Shown here piece by piece: positions 17,312 to 25,395 of a stretch of 64,000 bases of DNA. The notes beneath the pieces are model-generated. The model was not told the origin of the DNA. It made no database searches and worked only from the letters and a program-made list of their open reading frames with translations. The DNA lies in NCBI RefSeq assembly GCF_041435495.1, contig NZ_CP108644.1:868001-932000 (forward strand). Direction: 5' to 3'. Positions within the stretch are counted from its first letter, which is position 1. Each line of letters opens with the position of its first letter. Source of the stretch: Streptomyces sp. NBC_01116 (GTDB taxonomy: Bacteria > Actinomycetota > Actinomycetes > Streptomycetales > Streptomycetaceae). Position numbers and translations under genes: made by a program.

Positions 17312-17336
17312 GTTTAGTGGTTATTTCCTCGGGTAT
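17312..17336 (+). promoter_or_regulatory. σB-type promoter of the sigma gene
   Basis: GTTT (17312-17315), 15 nt, then GGGTAT (17331-17336). It is an excellent σB match about 120 nt before the sigma-factor ATG, which implies that the sigma gene is transcribed by a SigB-family holoenzyme, possibly its own. Confidence 0.78.
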
Positions 17337-17456
17337 GGGGTGTTTTGTGTGCTTCGGACAAGAGGCGCGCCCGTGGGATTCCGGGCGGCGCCTTCGTCCC
17401 GCCCGGTGATCATCCTGCGGCTGACCGACCTCATCGTCGACGAGGAGTGACCACCC

Positions 17457-18251
17457 ATGCAGGCTGCAGCCGCCCCCGGTCCCGACCACGCCACGGGCCC
17501 CCGGTCGCCCGACCGGGCGTTCCAGCGGCTCCGGGCGCTTCCTCCGGGGCCCGAGCGGGACGCGCTGCGCGACGAGACGATCTGCACCTGGCTCCCGATG
17601 GCCCACCGGATCGCCACCCGCTTCCGTAACCGCGGCGAAGCCATGGACGATCTGCGGCAGGTGGCCGCGATGGGGCTCGTCAAGGCGGTGGACCGCTACG
17701 ACCCGGAGCGGGGCAAGGCCTTCGAGACCTATGCCGTACCCACCGTCACCGGGGAACTGAAGCGGCACTTCCGTGACCACACCTGGGACGTCCATGTCCC
17801 GCGCCGCGTCCAGGACCTCCGCAACCGGGTGCGGGTGGCCCGGCGCGAGCTGGCGCAGAGGAGTGGGGCCGGGGCCCCGACCTGTGCCGACCTCGCCTCG
17901 GCCACCGGGCTCGGCGAGGAGGACGTGCTGCTGGGTCTGGAGGCCCTGGAGAGCTACAGCGCCATCTCGCTGGACGCCGAGCCCGCGGGCGTCGAGGGCG
18001 GCTCGCCCTTGGCCGACCGGCTGGGCTCCTGCGACGCGGCGCTGGACGTCGCCGTCGACCGCGAGGCCGTCAAGCCGGGGCTGCGGGGGCTTCCCGAGCG
18101 GGAGCGGACCATCCTGTACCTCCGCTACTTCCAGGACATGACCCAGGTCCGGATCGCCGAGCAGTTGGGCATTTCGCAGATGCACGTGTCGCGGCTGCTC
18201 AGTCAGTCCTGCGAGCGGGTGCGCGACGGAGTGCTCCAGGGAGCCCCCTGA
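17457..18251 (+). CDS. SigB/SigF-family RNA polymerase sigma factor
   Basis: 264 residues. Region 2 (about 45-115): LPMAHRIATRFRNRGEAMDD, LVKAVDRYDPERGKAFETYA. Region 3 (about 120-185): HTWDVHVPRRVQDL. Region 4 (about 205-258): LPERERTILYLRYFQDMTQV and the helix-turn-helix LGISQMHVSRLLSQ. This is the group 3 stress and sporulation sigma class. GAGGAGTGA precedes the ATG. Upstream is a σB-type promoter. No anti-sigma gene is adjacent, so its control may come from the RsbW-like kinases 30 kb away or from elsewhere. Confidence 0.93.
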   Translation: MQAAAAPGPDHATGPRSPDRAFQRLRALPPGPERDALRDETICTWLPMAHRIATRFRNRGEAMDDLRQVAAMGLVKAVDRYDPERGKAFETYAVPTVTGELKRHFRDHTWDVHVPRRVQDLRNRVRVARRELAQRSGAGAPTCADLASATGLGEEDVLLGLEALESYSAISLDAEPAGVEGGSPLADRLGSCDAALDVAVDREAVKPGLRGLPERERTILYLRYFQDMTQVRIAEQLGISQMHVSRLLSQSCERVRDGVLQGAP

Positions 18252-18360
18252 CGGGTTCGGATGCGGACAGCTCCGAGGGCTAGCCCTGGACAGATCAGGG
18301 GATGAGCAGGGGTTCTGATCATGCCGTCGGCACCTCGGCGGCTCTGGGTCCCGCCCCTCC

Positions 18361-19410
18361 TCAGGGCCGCGTCAGCGGTGTGCGCAGGGCGGAGCGCCCC
18401 TCGCGCCACGCGGCCAGCAGGTGGTCCCCGAGGAGGCCCTCCAGGTGGCCGGTCGCCTCGATGCCCAGGACGATGTCGGCCGCCAGAGCGGGCTCGTCCT
18501 CCAGCAGGCCGCCGATCACCTCGTGGCGCACCACCTGTTCGTGGACCGCGTCGGCTTCCACGTGCTCGTCGTAGAACCGCTGGGCCGCGGTTCCGGCGCC
18601 CGCCCGGCGCAGTGCCTCGGCCAGCCTCCTCGATCCGGGGGACGAGGTGATCTCCACGGTGGCGAAGTGCCCGACCAGCGCGCCGCGCAGCCGCCGGTGG
18701 AGCCCGAACAGGGACATCAGGTTGACGGTGGCCAGGGCCTGCGCGGGCGCGGCGTCGAGGTAGCGGCCGTAGCGGGCGTCGAGGCCGAGGTCGGTCATCA
18801 GGTCGGCGAAGAGCTGGGCGTGGATGTTCTCGGCCCGGCCCGCTCCGAACTCGTCGAACTCGATGGCGACCATGCCCGCCTTCGCCCGGCCCCGGAGCCT
18901 GGGCACCACCCACAGATGCGGATCGGCCTCCTTGAGGTGGTAGAGGGAGCGCACGGCCGCGTATTCGCGCAGTTGCCACAGCTCCCCCTCCCGCTGGAGG
19001 TGGTGGCTGACGCTGTGGCCGTCGTCCCCGACGGGTTCCAGCTGGAGCGCGTCGACCGCCTTTGCCACGTCCTTCCCGCCCGGGCCGCTGTCACGGCGCA
19101 GGGCATCCAGGAAGACGTCCTCGGCGGCCGCGCGCACGCCGAGCAGGGCGGGGTCCCACTCCAGGCGCTCGTCCACGCCGTCGAACCCCCGGTAGTGGAG
19201 CTCGTACAGGACGTACAGGAGCAGGTGCAGGTCGTCCCCGTACGGGTCGGAGGCGTGGACCGCGCCGGCCGGGGGCAGGCGGGTGCCGGCGCCCGTCAGC
19301 ACGGCGAGGACGCTCTCGCTCAGGGGCCCGCGGGCCCGGGGAAGCCCGGGAGGGGCCGCGGGGCTCTCGCGGGAGATGGTTCCACGGGGATCGGTGGCCG
19401 GTGTCGTCAC
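18361..19410 (-). CDS. Iron-containing redox enzyme family protein (heme-oxygenase-like fold)
   Basis: 349 residues from GTG 19410, behind GAGGAGG. It is all-helical. The motifs match the heme-oxygenase-like diiron family: LYVLYELHYRGF, EFDEFGAGRAENIHAQLFAD, GHFATVEITSSPGSRRLAEA, RFYDEHVEADAVHEQVV. The E...ExxH...H pattern (Glu of YELHYR, Glu/His of FDEFG and ENIH, then ATVE, DEHVEADAVH) could bind two irons. Members of this superfamily do N-oxygenation, C-C cleavage or desaturation. The GTG overlaps the stop of the CDGSH gene upstream, so a shared redox pathway is likely. The substrate is unknown. Confidence 0.85.
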   Translation of the reverse strand: MTTPATDPRGTISRESPAAPPGLPRARGPLSESVLAVLTGAGTRLPPAGAVHASDPYGDDLHLLLYVLYELHYRGFDGVDERLEWDPALLGVRAAAEDVFLDALRRDSGPGGKDVAKAVDALQLEPVGDDGHSVSHHLQREGELWQLREYAAVRSLYHLKEADPHLWVVPRLRGRAKAGMVAIEFDEFGAGRAENIHAQLFADLMTDLGLDARYGRYLDAAPAQALATVNLMSLFGLHRRLRGALVGHFATVEITSSPGSRRLAEALRRAGAGTAAQRFYDEHVEADAVHEQVVRHEVIGGLLEDEPALAADIVLGIEATGHLEGLLGDHLLAAWREGRSALRTPLTRP

Positions 19411-19676
19411 GGTCGGGTCTCCTCCTCGCCGTCCTGGGGCCGTCGGTCGCGGGGCGGGGCCGCCCCGGAGGGCCCGGCCAGGTCGCGGCGGCGGCGGTGG
19501 CTGGTGTCGCACCAGGGGTGGGCGCGGCTGCGGCGGCAGGTGCAGATCGCGACCACGAAGCGGTCGGACCGGGCCGTCGTACCGTCGTCGCCCACGACCT
19601 CGACCGGCCCTTCCACCAGGATGGGGCCTTCCCGGTTCAGCACCACGCGTCGCGGCCTCTCATTCCTTCCGGGCAC
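19407..19676 (-). CDS. CDGSH-type iron-sulfur protein
   Basis: 89 residues. The motif CTCRRSRAHPWCDTSH supplies the three Cys and one His that hold a [2Fe-2S] cluster in CDGSH proteins; the usual Gly after CD is Thr here. The N-terminal half (GPILVEGPVEVV) is the small beta-strand cap. It probably acts as an electron carrier or redox sensor. It overlaps the methyltransferase gene upstream by 17 nt and the diiron-like gene downstream by 4 nt, so all three are translationally coupled, and the CDGSH protein is a natural electron donor for the diiron enzyme. Confidence 0.9.
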   Translation of the reverse strand: MPGRNERPRRVVLNREGPILVEGPVEVVGDDGTTARSDRFVVAICTCRRSRAHPWCDTSHRRRRDLAGPSGAAPPRDRRPQDGEEETRP

Positions 19677-20379
19677 GGATCACCACCAGCTCTTCCCGGT
19701 CCAGCCGGTCGGGCAGCAGGCCCCGGGCCCGCAGCCAGGCGGCCCGGCCGCGGGTGACCGGTCCGAACGGGATCGTCACCCGGTCGGTCACGGAGACGTC
19801 CAGCCCGGCCGCGGACAGCCGGCCGACCGTCTCCTCGGGGCGGCTCAGTGCCGACTGGACCAGCAGGAGCAGACCGCCGGGGCGCAGCACGGCGAAGGCG
19901 TCGTCGCAGATCCGGTCGAGGACCACCCGCCCTTCGGGGCCGGCGTCCCAGGAGCGGCCGGCCCCGTGCCACGGCACCGACAGGCCGGGAGCGGGAACGT
20001 ACGGGGGGTTGCTGACGACCGCGTCGAACGTCCGGCCCGGCAGGGCCCCGAGCAGATCACCCCTGCGCACGGTGACGGGCAGCCGGGCGAACGCGGTGTT
20101 CAGCCGTGCTGAGGCCACGGCCCGGCGGCTGATGTCCACCGCGGTGACGCGGGCGCCGAGCCGGGCGGCGTGCAGGGCCAGCGCGCCGCTCCCGGTGCAG
20201 AGGTCCAGCAGATCCGTGCCCGGGCCGATCCCCTCATGGCGCATGGCCAGGGCGAGGAGAAGCGTGTCGGTCTGCGGCCGGTAGACGCCGGGAAGACACA
20301 GCACCCTGCCCGGCCGGGGTGCTTCCGCGCCCGGCCGCGCGGCCCTGCCGGACGCGTCCGACGGGGTCTGCCGCGTCAC
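19660..20379 (-). CDS. HemK-like class I methyltransferase
   Basis: 239 residues from GTG 20379, which has GAGGA seven bases upstream. A TTG 15 codons earlier overlaps the stop of the previous gene and is an alternative. SAM-binding motif I is LLDLCTGSGALALHAAR, then VTAVDISRRAVASARLN, and the catalytic NPPY motif is DAVVSNPPYVPAPG. NPPY enzymes of this branch methylate Gln side chains (release factors) or amines, but no release-factor context is visible here. Co-occurrence with the CDGSH and diiron-like genes suggests a role other than PrmC. Confidence 0.85.
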   Translation of the reverse strand: MTRQTPSDASGRAARPGAEAPRPGRVLCLPGVYRPQTDTLLLALAMRHEGIGPGTDLLDLCTGSGALALHAARLGARVTAVDISRRAVASARLNTAFARLPVTVRRGDLLGALPGRTFDAVVSNPPYVPAPGLSVPWHGAGRSWDAGPEGRVVLDRICDDAFAVLRPGGLLLLVQSALSRPEETVGRLSAAGLDVSVTDRVTIPFGPVTRGRAAWLRARGLLPDRLDREELVVIRARKE

Positions 20380-20420
20380 CGGGCCGTCCTCGCCCCCGGG
20401 TGCCCGGACCCCTTGTCCGC

Positions 20421-20597
20421 TCAACGGCCCGGACGCCCGTCGGGCCGGTCCCGCTGCTCGTGGCGGCGCGCCTCGGCCTGCTGCCGCCGGCCCTCGTCCC
20501 TGCGGTCCTGGTCGTCGAGCGCCTTGCCGTCCGATTCCGTGGCCAGTCCTCGGGCCTTCAGCACCTTGGCCCGCAGAATCCTGCGTACGTCACGCAT
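20421..20597 (-). CDS. Small charged hypothetical protein
   Basis: 58 residues: MRDVRRILRAKVLKARGLAT, then a Lys/Asp/Arg/Gln-rich helix with EGRQQAEARRHEQRDRPD. AGGGAGACACG lies upstream of the ATG. Its stop overlaps the alternative TTG start of the methyltransferase gene, so it is the first gene of that cluster. There are no Cys residues or membrane segments. I do not recognise the family. Confidence 0.6.
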   Translation of the reverse strand: MRDVRRILRAKVLKARGLATESDGKALDDQDRRDEGRRQQAEARRHEQRDRPDGRPGR

Positions 20598-20925
20598 CGT
20601 GTCTCCCTGTGCGGTCAGCGGTCGTTCCCTCGTCGGACGGTCCGTGCCTCCTCGGTCTCGGCGCGCACTCCAGGGTCACTCACGCGGGGCGGTCCCGCTC
20701 GCGGTGGTTCGCGCCGCTGTAGGGGAGTGACCCCGAACGGCCCCGCCAAACGTGTGCGGGACCGCTCGTCTCTCCGGGATACGGGATACGGGATACGGGC
20801 TGTGCGTACGCCGGATCGCTCGTTCCGGCCCGGCACGGAGGTGCGGACGTACGAGCGTGGCGCGCTGGACGCCATGGTGCGTGAGGCCCGCGCGCCCCGC
20901 CCCCGGCCGGACCGCCCGCCGGCCC
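20598..20925. other. Intergenic region with a short tandem repeat
   Basis: 328 bp without a convincing gene. It contains three tandem copies of GGGATAC (20776-20796) and, on the minus strand, GTTT-N14-GGGTCA (about 20750-20727), a poor σB-like match upstream of the small gene at 20597. It also holds the upstream region of that cluster and the 3' end of the MFS operon. Confidence 0.5.
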
Positions 20926-22332
20926 TCACTCGCCGGGGTCGGGGCGTGGCACGCGGCGCGGTCCGATGAGCGTGAGCGTGGTCAGCACGGCGACGGCCGC
21001 GAGCGCCGCGGACGCGCCCAGGACGACCCGGGCGCCGTCGGTGACGGCCTCGGCGCCGGGGCCGCCGTGGCGGGCGAAGACCGCGCCGAGCGCGGCGGTG
21101 CCGACCCCCGCGCCGAGGGACGCGAGGGTGGCGACGGTCCCGGAGACCATGCCGACCCGTTCGGGGGCCGTGACCCGCACGGCGACGGCCATGACGGGCG
21201 CGCCGGCGATCCCGCCGCCCGCTCCCCAGGCGAGCAGCGGCGCCAGCAGCACCCACCACGGGGTGCCGGGGGTGATCAGCAACGCCAGAGCGGCGAGGCC
21301 GACGCCCTTGAGCGCGTAGCCGACGGCGATGACCGGGCCGGGCGCCCGGTTGCCGATCAGCTTGGAGCCGACCATGCCCATGACGATCTGGGCGAGGAAG
21401 ATCGGGGTCATCAGCAGTCCCGCCGCGGTCGGGCTCAGACCGAGGCCGTCGGAGAAGTACAGCACCAGGTAGACCGAGCCGCCGATGGTCAGGACGCGCG
21501 AGAGCAGGACGGCCAGCATCGCGCCGGAGAACGCGGGCCGGCCGAACATCCGCAGCTCCAGGGTCGGCGCGGGGGCCCGGAGCTGTACGGCCAGGAAGGC
21601 GGCCAGCGCCAGGCCGGCGGTGAGCAGCACGGCGGTCTCCTGCCCGGACCAGACCGCGTCGCCGGGGCGGAGCATCAGCAGCGTCGCCGTGCCGAGGCCG
21701 AGCATGAGCAGCAGGCTGCCGAGCCAGTCCGTCCGCCCCTCCCCCGAAGTCCCCGCGGAGCGGGGCAGCACGCGTCGGGCCAGCACCCAGGCGGCCACGC
21801 CGAGGGGCAGGTTGACCGCGAAGACCGCCCGCCAGCCGAAGGTCTCGGCCAGCACACCGCCGAGGGTCGGTGCGAGCAGGCCCGCCGCCGTCGCGAACGA
21901 GCCCCAGGCGCCGATCGCGAGGTCGCGTTCCCCGCCCGCGTAACGGTCGGAGAGCAACGGAACGCCGTTCACCATGATCGCGGCGGCTCCCGCCCCCTGG
22001 ACCACCCGGGCGGCGTTGAGCCACAGCAGGTCCGGCGCCACGGTCGCGGCCAGGGAGGCCAGGGTGAACACGGCGATCCCGGCGAGGAACAGGGTCCGCC
22101 GGCCCCACCGGTCCGACAGGCTTCCGACGACCTGGGTGAGCGCGCCCATGGCGACCATGTACGTCACCACGACCGACTCGGCCGAGGCTCCGTCCGCGAC
22201 GTCGGCACTGATCAGCGGGAGCCCGATGGCCACGATCGTCAGGTCGACGACCACCAGGCCCGTGGAGGCCATCACGAGCACCAGGACCCCGCTCAGCGGC
22301 GGAAGGCGGCGGGACTTCTGAGCAGGAGGCAT
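20926..22332 (-). CDS. MFS drug exporter (DHA2-like)
   Basis: 468 residues with about 14 membrane helices. Motif A is GSLSDRWGRRTLFLAG. A WLNAARVVQGAGAAAIMVN segment (motif C-like) and GTWSFATAAGLLAPTLGG-type helices support the DHA2 drug:H+ antiporter branch. Its substrate is probably a toxic or amphipathic compound. It is divergent from a TetR gene that starts 153 bp away and very likely represses it. The ATG at 22332 has GGAAG about 11 bases upstream. Confidence 0.9.
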   Translation of the reverse strand: MPPAQKSRRLPPLSGVLVLVMASTGLVVVDLTIVAIGLPLISADVADGASAESVVVTYMVAMGALTQVVGSLSDRWGRRTLFLAGIAVFTLASLAATVAPDLLWLNAARVVQGAGAAAIMVNGVPLLSDRYAGGERDLAIGAWGSFATAAGLLAPTLGGVLAETFGWRAVFAVNLPLGVAAWVLARRVLPRSAGTSGEGRTDWLGSLLLMLGLGTATLLMLRPGDAVWSGQETAVLLTAGLALAAFLAVQLRAPAPTLELRMFGRPAFSGAMLAVLLSRVLTIGGSVYLVLYFSDGLGLSPTAAGLLMTPIFLAQIVMGMVGSKLIGNRAPGPVIAVGYALKGVGLAALALLITPGTPWWVLLAPLLAWGAGGGIAGAPVMAVAVRVTAPERVGMVSGTVATLASLGAGVGTAALGAVFARHGGPGAEAVTDGARVVLGASAALAAVAVLTTLTLIGPRRVPRPDPGE

Positions 22333-22438
22333 GCGGAAACCGGCTTCCGAGCGTCGGGGGCGCACACAGGCCCGCGCAGCGAGAGCGGGCGGACGGGCCC
22401 GGACGGCCCGTGCCCGGCCAGCCTGGCCGCACCCGCCG

Positions 22439-22464
22439 TTAAAGTCAACATGCGTGAAGTTCAA
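22439..22464. promoter_or_regulatory. Imperfect operator between mfs and tetR
   Basis: A 26-bp imperfect palindrome, TTAAAGTCAAC...GTGAAGTTCAA, matches its own reverse complement at 14 of 26 positions, concentrated at both ends. It is AT-rich compared with its surroundings and lies in the divergent region, where the TetR repressor would be expected to bind. Confidence 0.45.
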
Positions 22465-22485
22465 GCGGGACCGTACGCTGTCGCC

Positions 22486-23175
22486 ATGCCTGCCACGCCT
22501 CGCCGCCGACCCGCCACGCGCAAGGGCCGCCCCGTGCTCACCCGCGAGATCATCGCCGCCAAGGCTCTTCAGATGGCAGGCTCCCAAGGGTTCCCGTCCG
22601 TCACCATGCGCGCCCTCGCCGCCGAACTGGAAGTGACCGTAAGGGCGTTGTACAACTACGTCGAAGATCGCGGCGAAGTCGTCAGCCTGGCCGTCGACCT
22701 CATGCTGACCTCCTGGAACCCGCCGCCGCTCGACCCCGCGGCCTGGGAGGACTCCGTCGGCGACTACGCCCGGTCCCTGCGCGCGCTCTATCGCCGCTGG
22801 CCCCGCGCCCTGCTGGTCTCGCTGGACGAGGACACGGCCCCGGCCTCGGTGCACCCCAACCGCCTGCTCAACCTGGACCGCTTCCTCCGGCTGCTGCGGG
22901 ACGTCGGCCTGGACCTCCCGGCGGCGCTCGCGGCGCACCGCCAGCTCTCCCTGCTCGTGCTGTCCTTCGCCCTCGTGGTCGACGGGCCCGTCGGCCGGAC
23001 CGGGGACGACCGGAACACACTCGTCCCCGACCACTGGCTCACCGCCCACGCCGACCTCGACATCCCCACCCTCCGGGAGGCCGCCGCCCTGCCCCTCCCC
23101 ACCGCGGACGAGCAGTTCGACCTGCTCGTCGGCGCCGTCGTCGAGCAGATCCGCGGGGGACTCGGGACCGGATGA
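22486..23175 (+). CDS. TetR/AcrR-family regulator
   Basis: 229 residues. N-terminal helix-turn-helix: LTREIIAAKALQMAGSQGFP, SVTMRALAAELEVTVRALYN YV (about 20-65). The rest is the helical ligand and dimer domain of the TetR_C-type, with an LVVDGPVG segment. It is divergent from the MFS exporter gene and probably represses it until a substrate binds. An upstream in-frame ATG at 22450 falls inside the putative operator, which favours the start given. Confidence 0.9.
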   Translation: MPATPRRRPATRKGRPVLTREIIAAKALQMAGSQGFPSVTMRALAAELEVTVRALYNYVEDRGEVVSLAVDLMLTSWNPPPLDPAAWEDSVGDYARSLRALYRRWPRALLVSLDEDTAPASVHPNRLLNLDRFLRLLRDVGLDLPAALAAHRQLSLLVLSFALVVDGPVGRTGDDRNTLVPDHWLTAHADLDIPTLREAAALPLPTADEQFDLLVGAVVEQIRGGLGTG

Positions 23176-23235
23176 CGGCCCTCCGGTCCCGGTGGGACTC
23201 CGGGCACGGTTCCCGGTGGACGGGCGGGCCTCCGG

Positions 23236-25395
23236 TCAGGCGCCCGGGTCCGCCGCTCCCCCGGCGGGGCCCGGCACCGTCGCCGCGAGGACCCGGCCGG
23301 GTCGGATCGGCAGATCCCGGTGACGGACGCCGGTGGCGTGCCAGACCGCGTTGGCGATGGCCGCCGCCGCGCCCACGATGCCGACCTCCCCGACGCCCTT
23401 GATGCCGACCGGATCGTCCGGGTCGTCGTCCTCCACCCAGTCCGCCTCGATCTCCGGGACGTCGGCATGCGTGGCCACGTGGTAGCCGGCGAGGTCGGGG
23501 GCGTAGTGGCCGCCGCTGTTCCGGTCGCGGACCGCCTCCTCGTGCAGGGCCATGGAGATGCCCCAGGTCATCCCGCCGACGAGCTGGTTGCGGGCGGTGA
23601 GCGGATTGACGATGCGGCCCGCGGCGAAGATGCCCAGCATGCGGCGCACCCGGACCTCGCCGGTGGCGGTGTCGACGGCGGCCTCGGCGAACTGGGCCCC
23701 GTAGGAGTGCCGTTCCTTCCGCGCGAGGTCCCCGATCGCCCCGGTGGTGTCGGACCGCACGGTGATCCCCTCCGGGGGGATCACCGCGGTCGCCGCGAGC
23801 CGTTCCCGCAGTTCGGCCGCGGCGGCGGTGACCGCCCAGGCCCAGGAGCGGGTGCCCATGGAGCCGCCGGCGATCATCGCGGGGCCGAAGTCGCTGTCGC
23901 CGACGCGCACCAGGACGCGTGCGGGTACGGTCTCCAGCGCGTCGGCGGCGACCAGGGTGAGCGCGGTGCGGGCTCCGGTGCCGATGTCGGCCGCGGCGAT
24001 CCGTACGGTGAAGGAACCGTCCTCCTCCGCCGTGACCTGGGCGGTGGACGGGGCGGCGCCGGCACCGTAGGAGGCCGCCGCCGTGCCGGTGCCCAGCAGC
24101 CAGCGTCCCTCGCGGCGCGTGCCGGGGCGCGGGTCACGGTCCGCCCAGCCGAACCTGCGCGCGCCCTCCCGGAAGCAGGCCGCCAGATTGCGGCTGCTGA
24201 ACGGGAGCCCCGATACGGGACCGGTCTCCGGCTCGTTGCGCAGGCGCAGTTCGATCGGGTCGACACCGGCGCGGGTCGCGAGTTCGTCGAGGGCCGTCTC
24301 GATCGCGAACGACCCCGGGGCCTGCCCCGGTGCGCGCATCCAGGTCGGGGACGGCACGTCGAGCCGTACGACGTGATTGGCGGTGCGGTGCGCCTCGGCG
24401 CCGTACAGCACCCGGGCGACGCCCGCGCCGGCCTCGACGAACTCGTGCACCGTCGACGTCTGGTTCAGCGAGAGGTGCTCCAGGGCCAGCAGCCGGCCGT
24501 CGGGAGCCGCCCCGAGCCTCACCCGCTGGATGGTGGGACTGCGGCAGCCGGCCAGCGAGAACGTCTGACGCCGGGTCAGCACGACGCGCACCGGTCGCCG
24601 CAGGGCGGTCGCGGCCATCACCGCGGACACCTGGTGGGCGCGCAGGCCCTTGCTGCCGAATCCGCCGCCGATGTGCTCGGAGCGCACCCGCACCGAGGAC
24701 GCGTCGAGCGAGAACATCCGGGCCAGCTCGCCCTGCACCCAGCCGGCGCCCTGGTTGGAGTCGACGACCTCCAGCCGGCCGCCTTCCCAGCGGGCGGTCG
24801 CCGCGTGCGGCTCCATCATGCTGTGCTGGCCCTCGGGGGTGGTGTACCGCCCGTCCACCACGAAGGCGGACGCGGTCAGCCGCTCCTCCAGGTCGACGTT
24901 CTCCGTCCCGGCGGACGTCTGGGAGTCGGCGAGGCGGGCGCCGGGGTGGTCGGCGACGAGCGCGGTGTCGTGGGGCTCCCGGTCGTAGGTCACCACGAGC
25001 GCTTCGGCGGCCTCCCGGGCCTGCTCGGGGGTCTCGGCGACGACCAGCGCGACCGGCCAGCCGGCGAACGGCACCCTGTCGTTCTGGAAGACGGCGCAGG
25101 TCGGGTCCGGTGGCGTGCCGAACTGGCCGGTGAAGTCGGTCTTCAGCCGGGCGGCGTTGCCGTGGTGCAGCACGGTGAGCACGCCCGGCATGTCGAGGAC
25201 CGGGGCGCTCCCCACGTCAAGGATCCGGCCCCGCGTGATGGTGGACAGCACGAGCCAGCCGTGGGCCAGGTCCGGATACGGGATCTCGCCCGCGTAGCGG
25301 GCCGCGCCGGTGACCTTGTCGCGGCCCTCGACACGGGTGTGGGCGACGCCGACCGCTCCGCGCACGGCCCGGGGCCCCGGCGTGGCGGCCGTCAT
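23236..25395 (-). CDS. Molybdopterin-binding subunit of a xanthine-oxidase-family oxidoreductase
   Basis: 719 residues. N-terminal hammerhead domain: EGRDKVTGAARYAGEIPYPD. The Moco regions are GGGFGSKGLRAHQVSAVMAA, RAPGQAPGSFAIETALDELA and GSMGTRSW. The catalytic Glu lies in GIKGVGEVGIVGAAAAIAN. This is the large subunit that hydroxylates aldehydes or N-heterocycles. Its ATG overlaps the stop of the FAD-subunit gene (ATGA). The three subunits and their order (2Fe-2S, FAD, Moco) match E. coli PaoABC. The substrate is probably an aromatic aldehyde or heterocycle. Confidence 0.92.
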   Translation of the reverse strand: MTAATPGPRAVRGAVGVAHTRVEGRDKVTGAARYAGEIPYPDLAHGWLVLSTITRGRILDVGSAPVLDMPGVLTVLHHGNAARLKTDFTGQFGTPPDPTCAVFQNDRVPFAGWPVALVVAETPEQAREAAEALVVTYDREPHDTALVADHPGARLADSQTSAGTENVDLEERLTASAFVVDGRYTTPEGQHSMMEPHAATARWEGGRLEVVDSNQGAGWVQGELARMFSLDASSVRVRSEHIGGGFGSKGLRAHQVSAVMAATALRRPVRVVLTRRQTFSLAGCRSPTIQRVRLGAAPDGRLLALEHLSLNQTSTVHEFVEAGAGVARVLYGAEAHRTANHVVRLDVPSPTWMRAPGQAPGSFAIETALDELATRAGVDPIELRLRNEPETGPVSGLPFSSRNLAACFREGARRFGWADRDPRPGTRREGRWLLGTGTAAASYGAGAAPSTAQVTAEEDGSFTVRIAAADIGTGARTALTLVAADALETVPARVLVRVGDSDFGPAMIAGGSMGTRSWAWAVTAAAAELRERLAATAVIPPEGITVRSDTTGAIGDLARKERHSYGAQFAEAAVDTATGEVRVRRMLGIFAAGRIVNPLTARNQLVGGMTWGISMALHEEAVRDRNSGGHYAPDLAGYHVATHADVPEIEADWVEDDDPDDPVGIKGVGEVGIVGAAAAIANAVWHATGVRHRDLPIRPGRVLAATVPGPAGGAADPGA

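Noticed and set aside
17340..17450. A possible leader ORF (VIILRLTDLIVDEE at its end) before the sigma gene
   Set aside because: No ribosome site, it begins almost at the predicted transcript start, and no sign of selection is visible.
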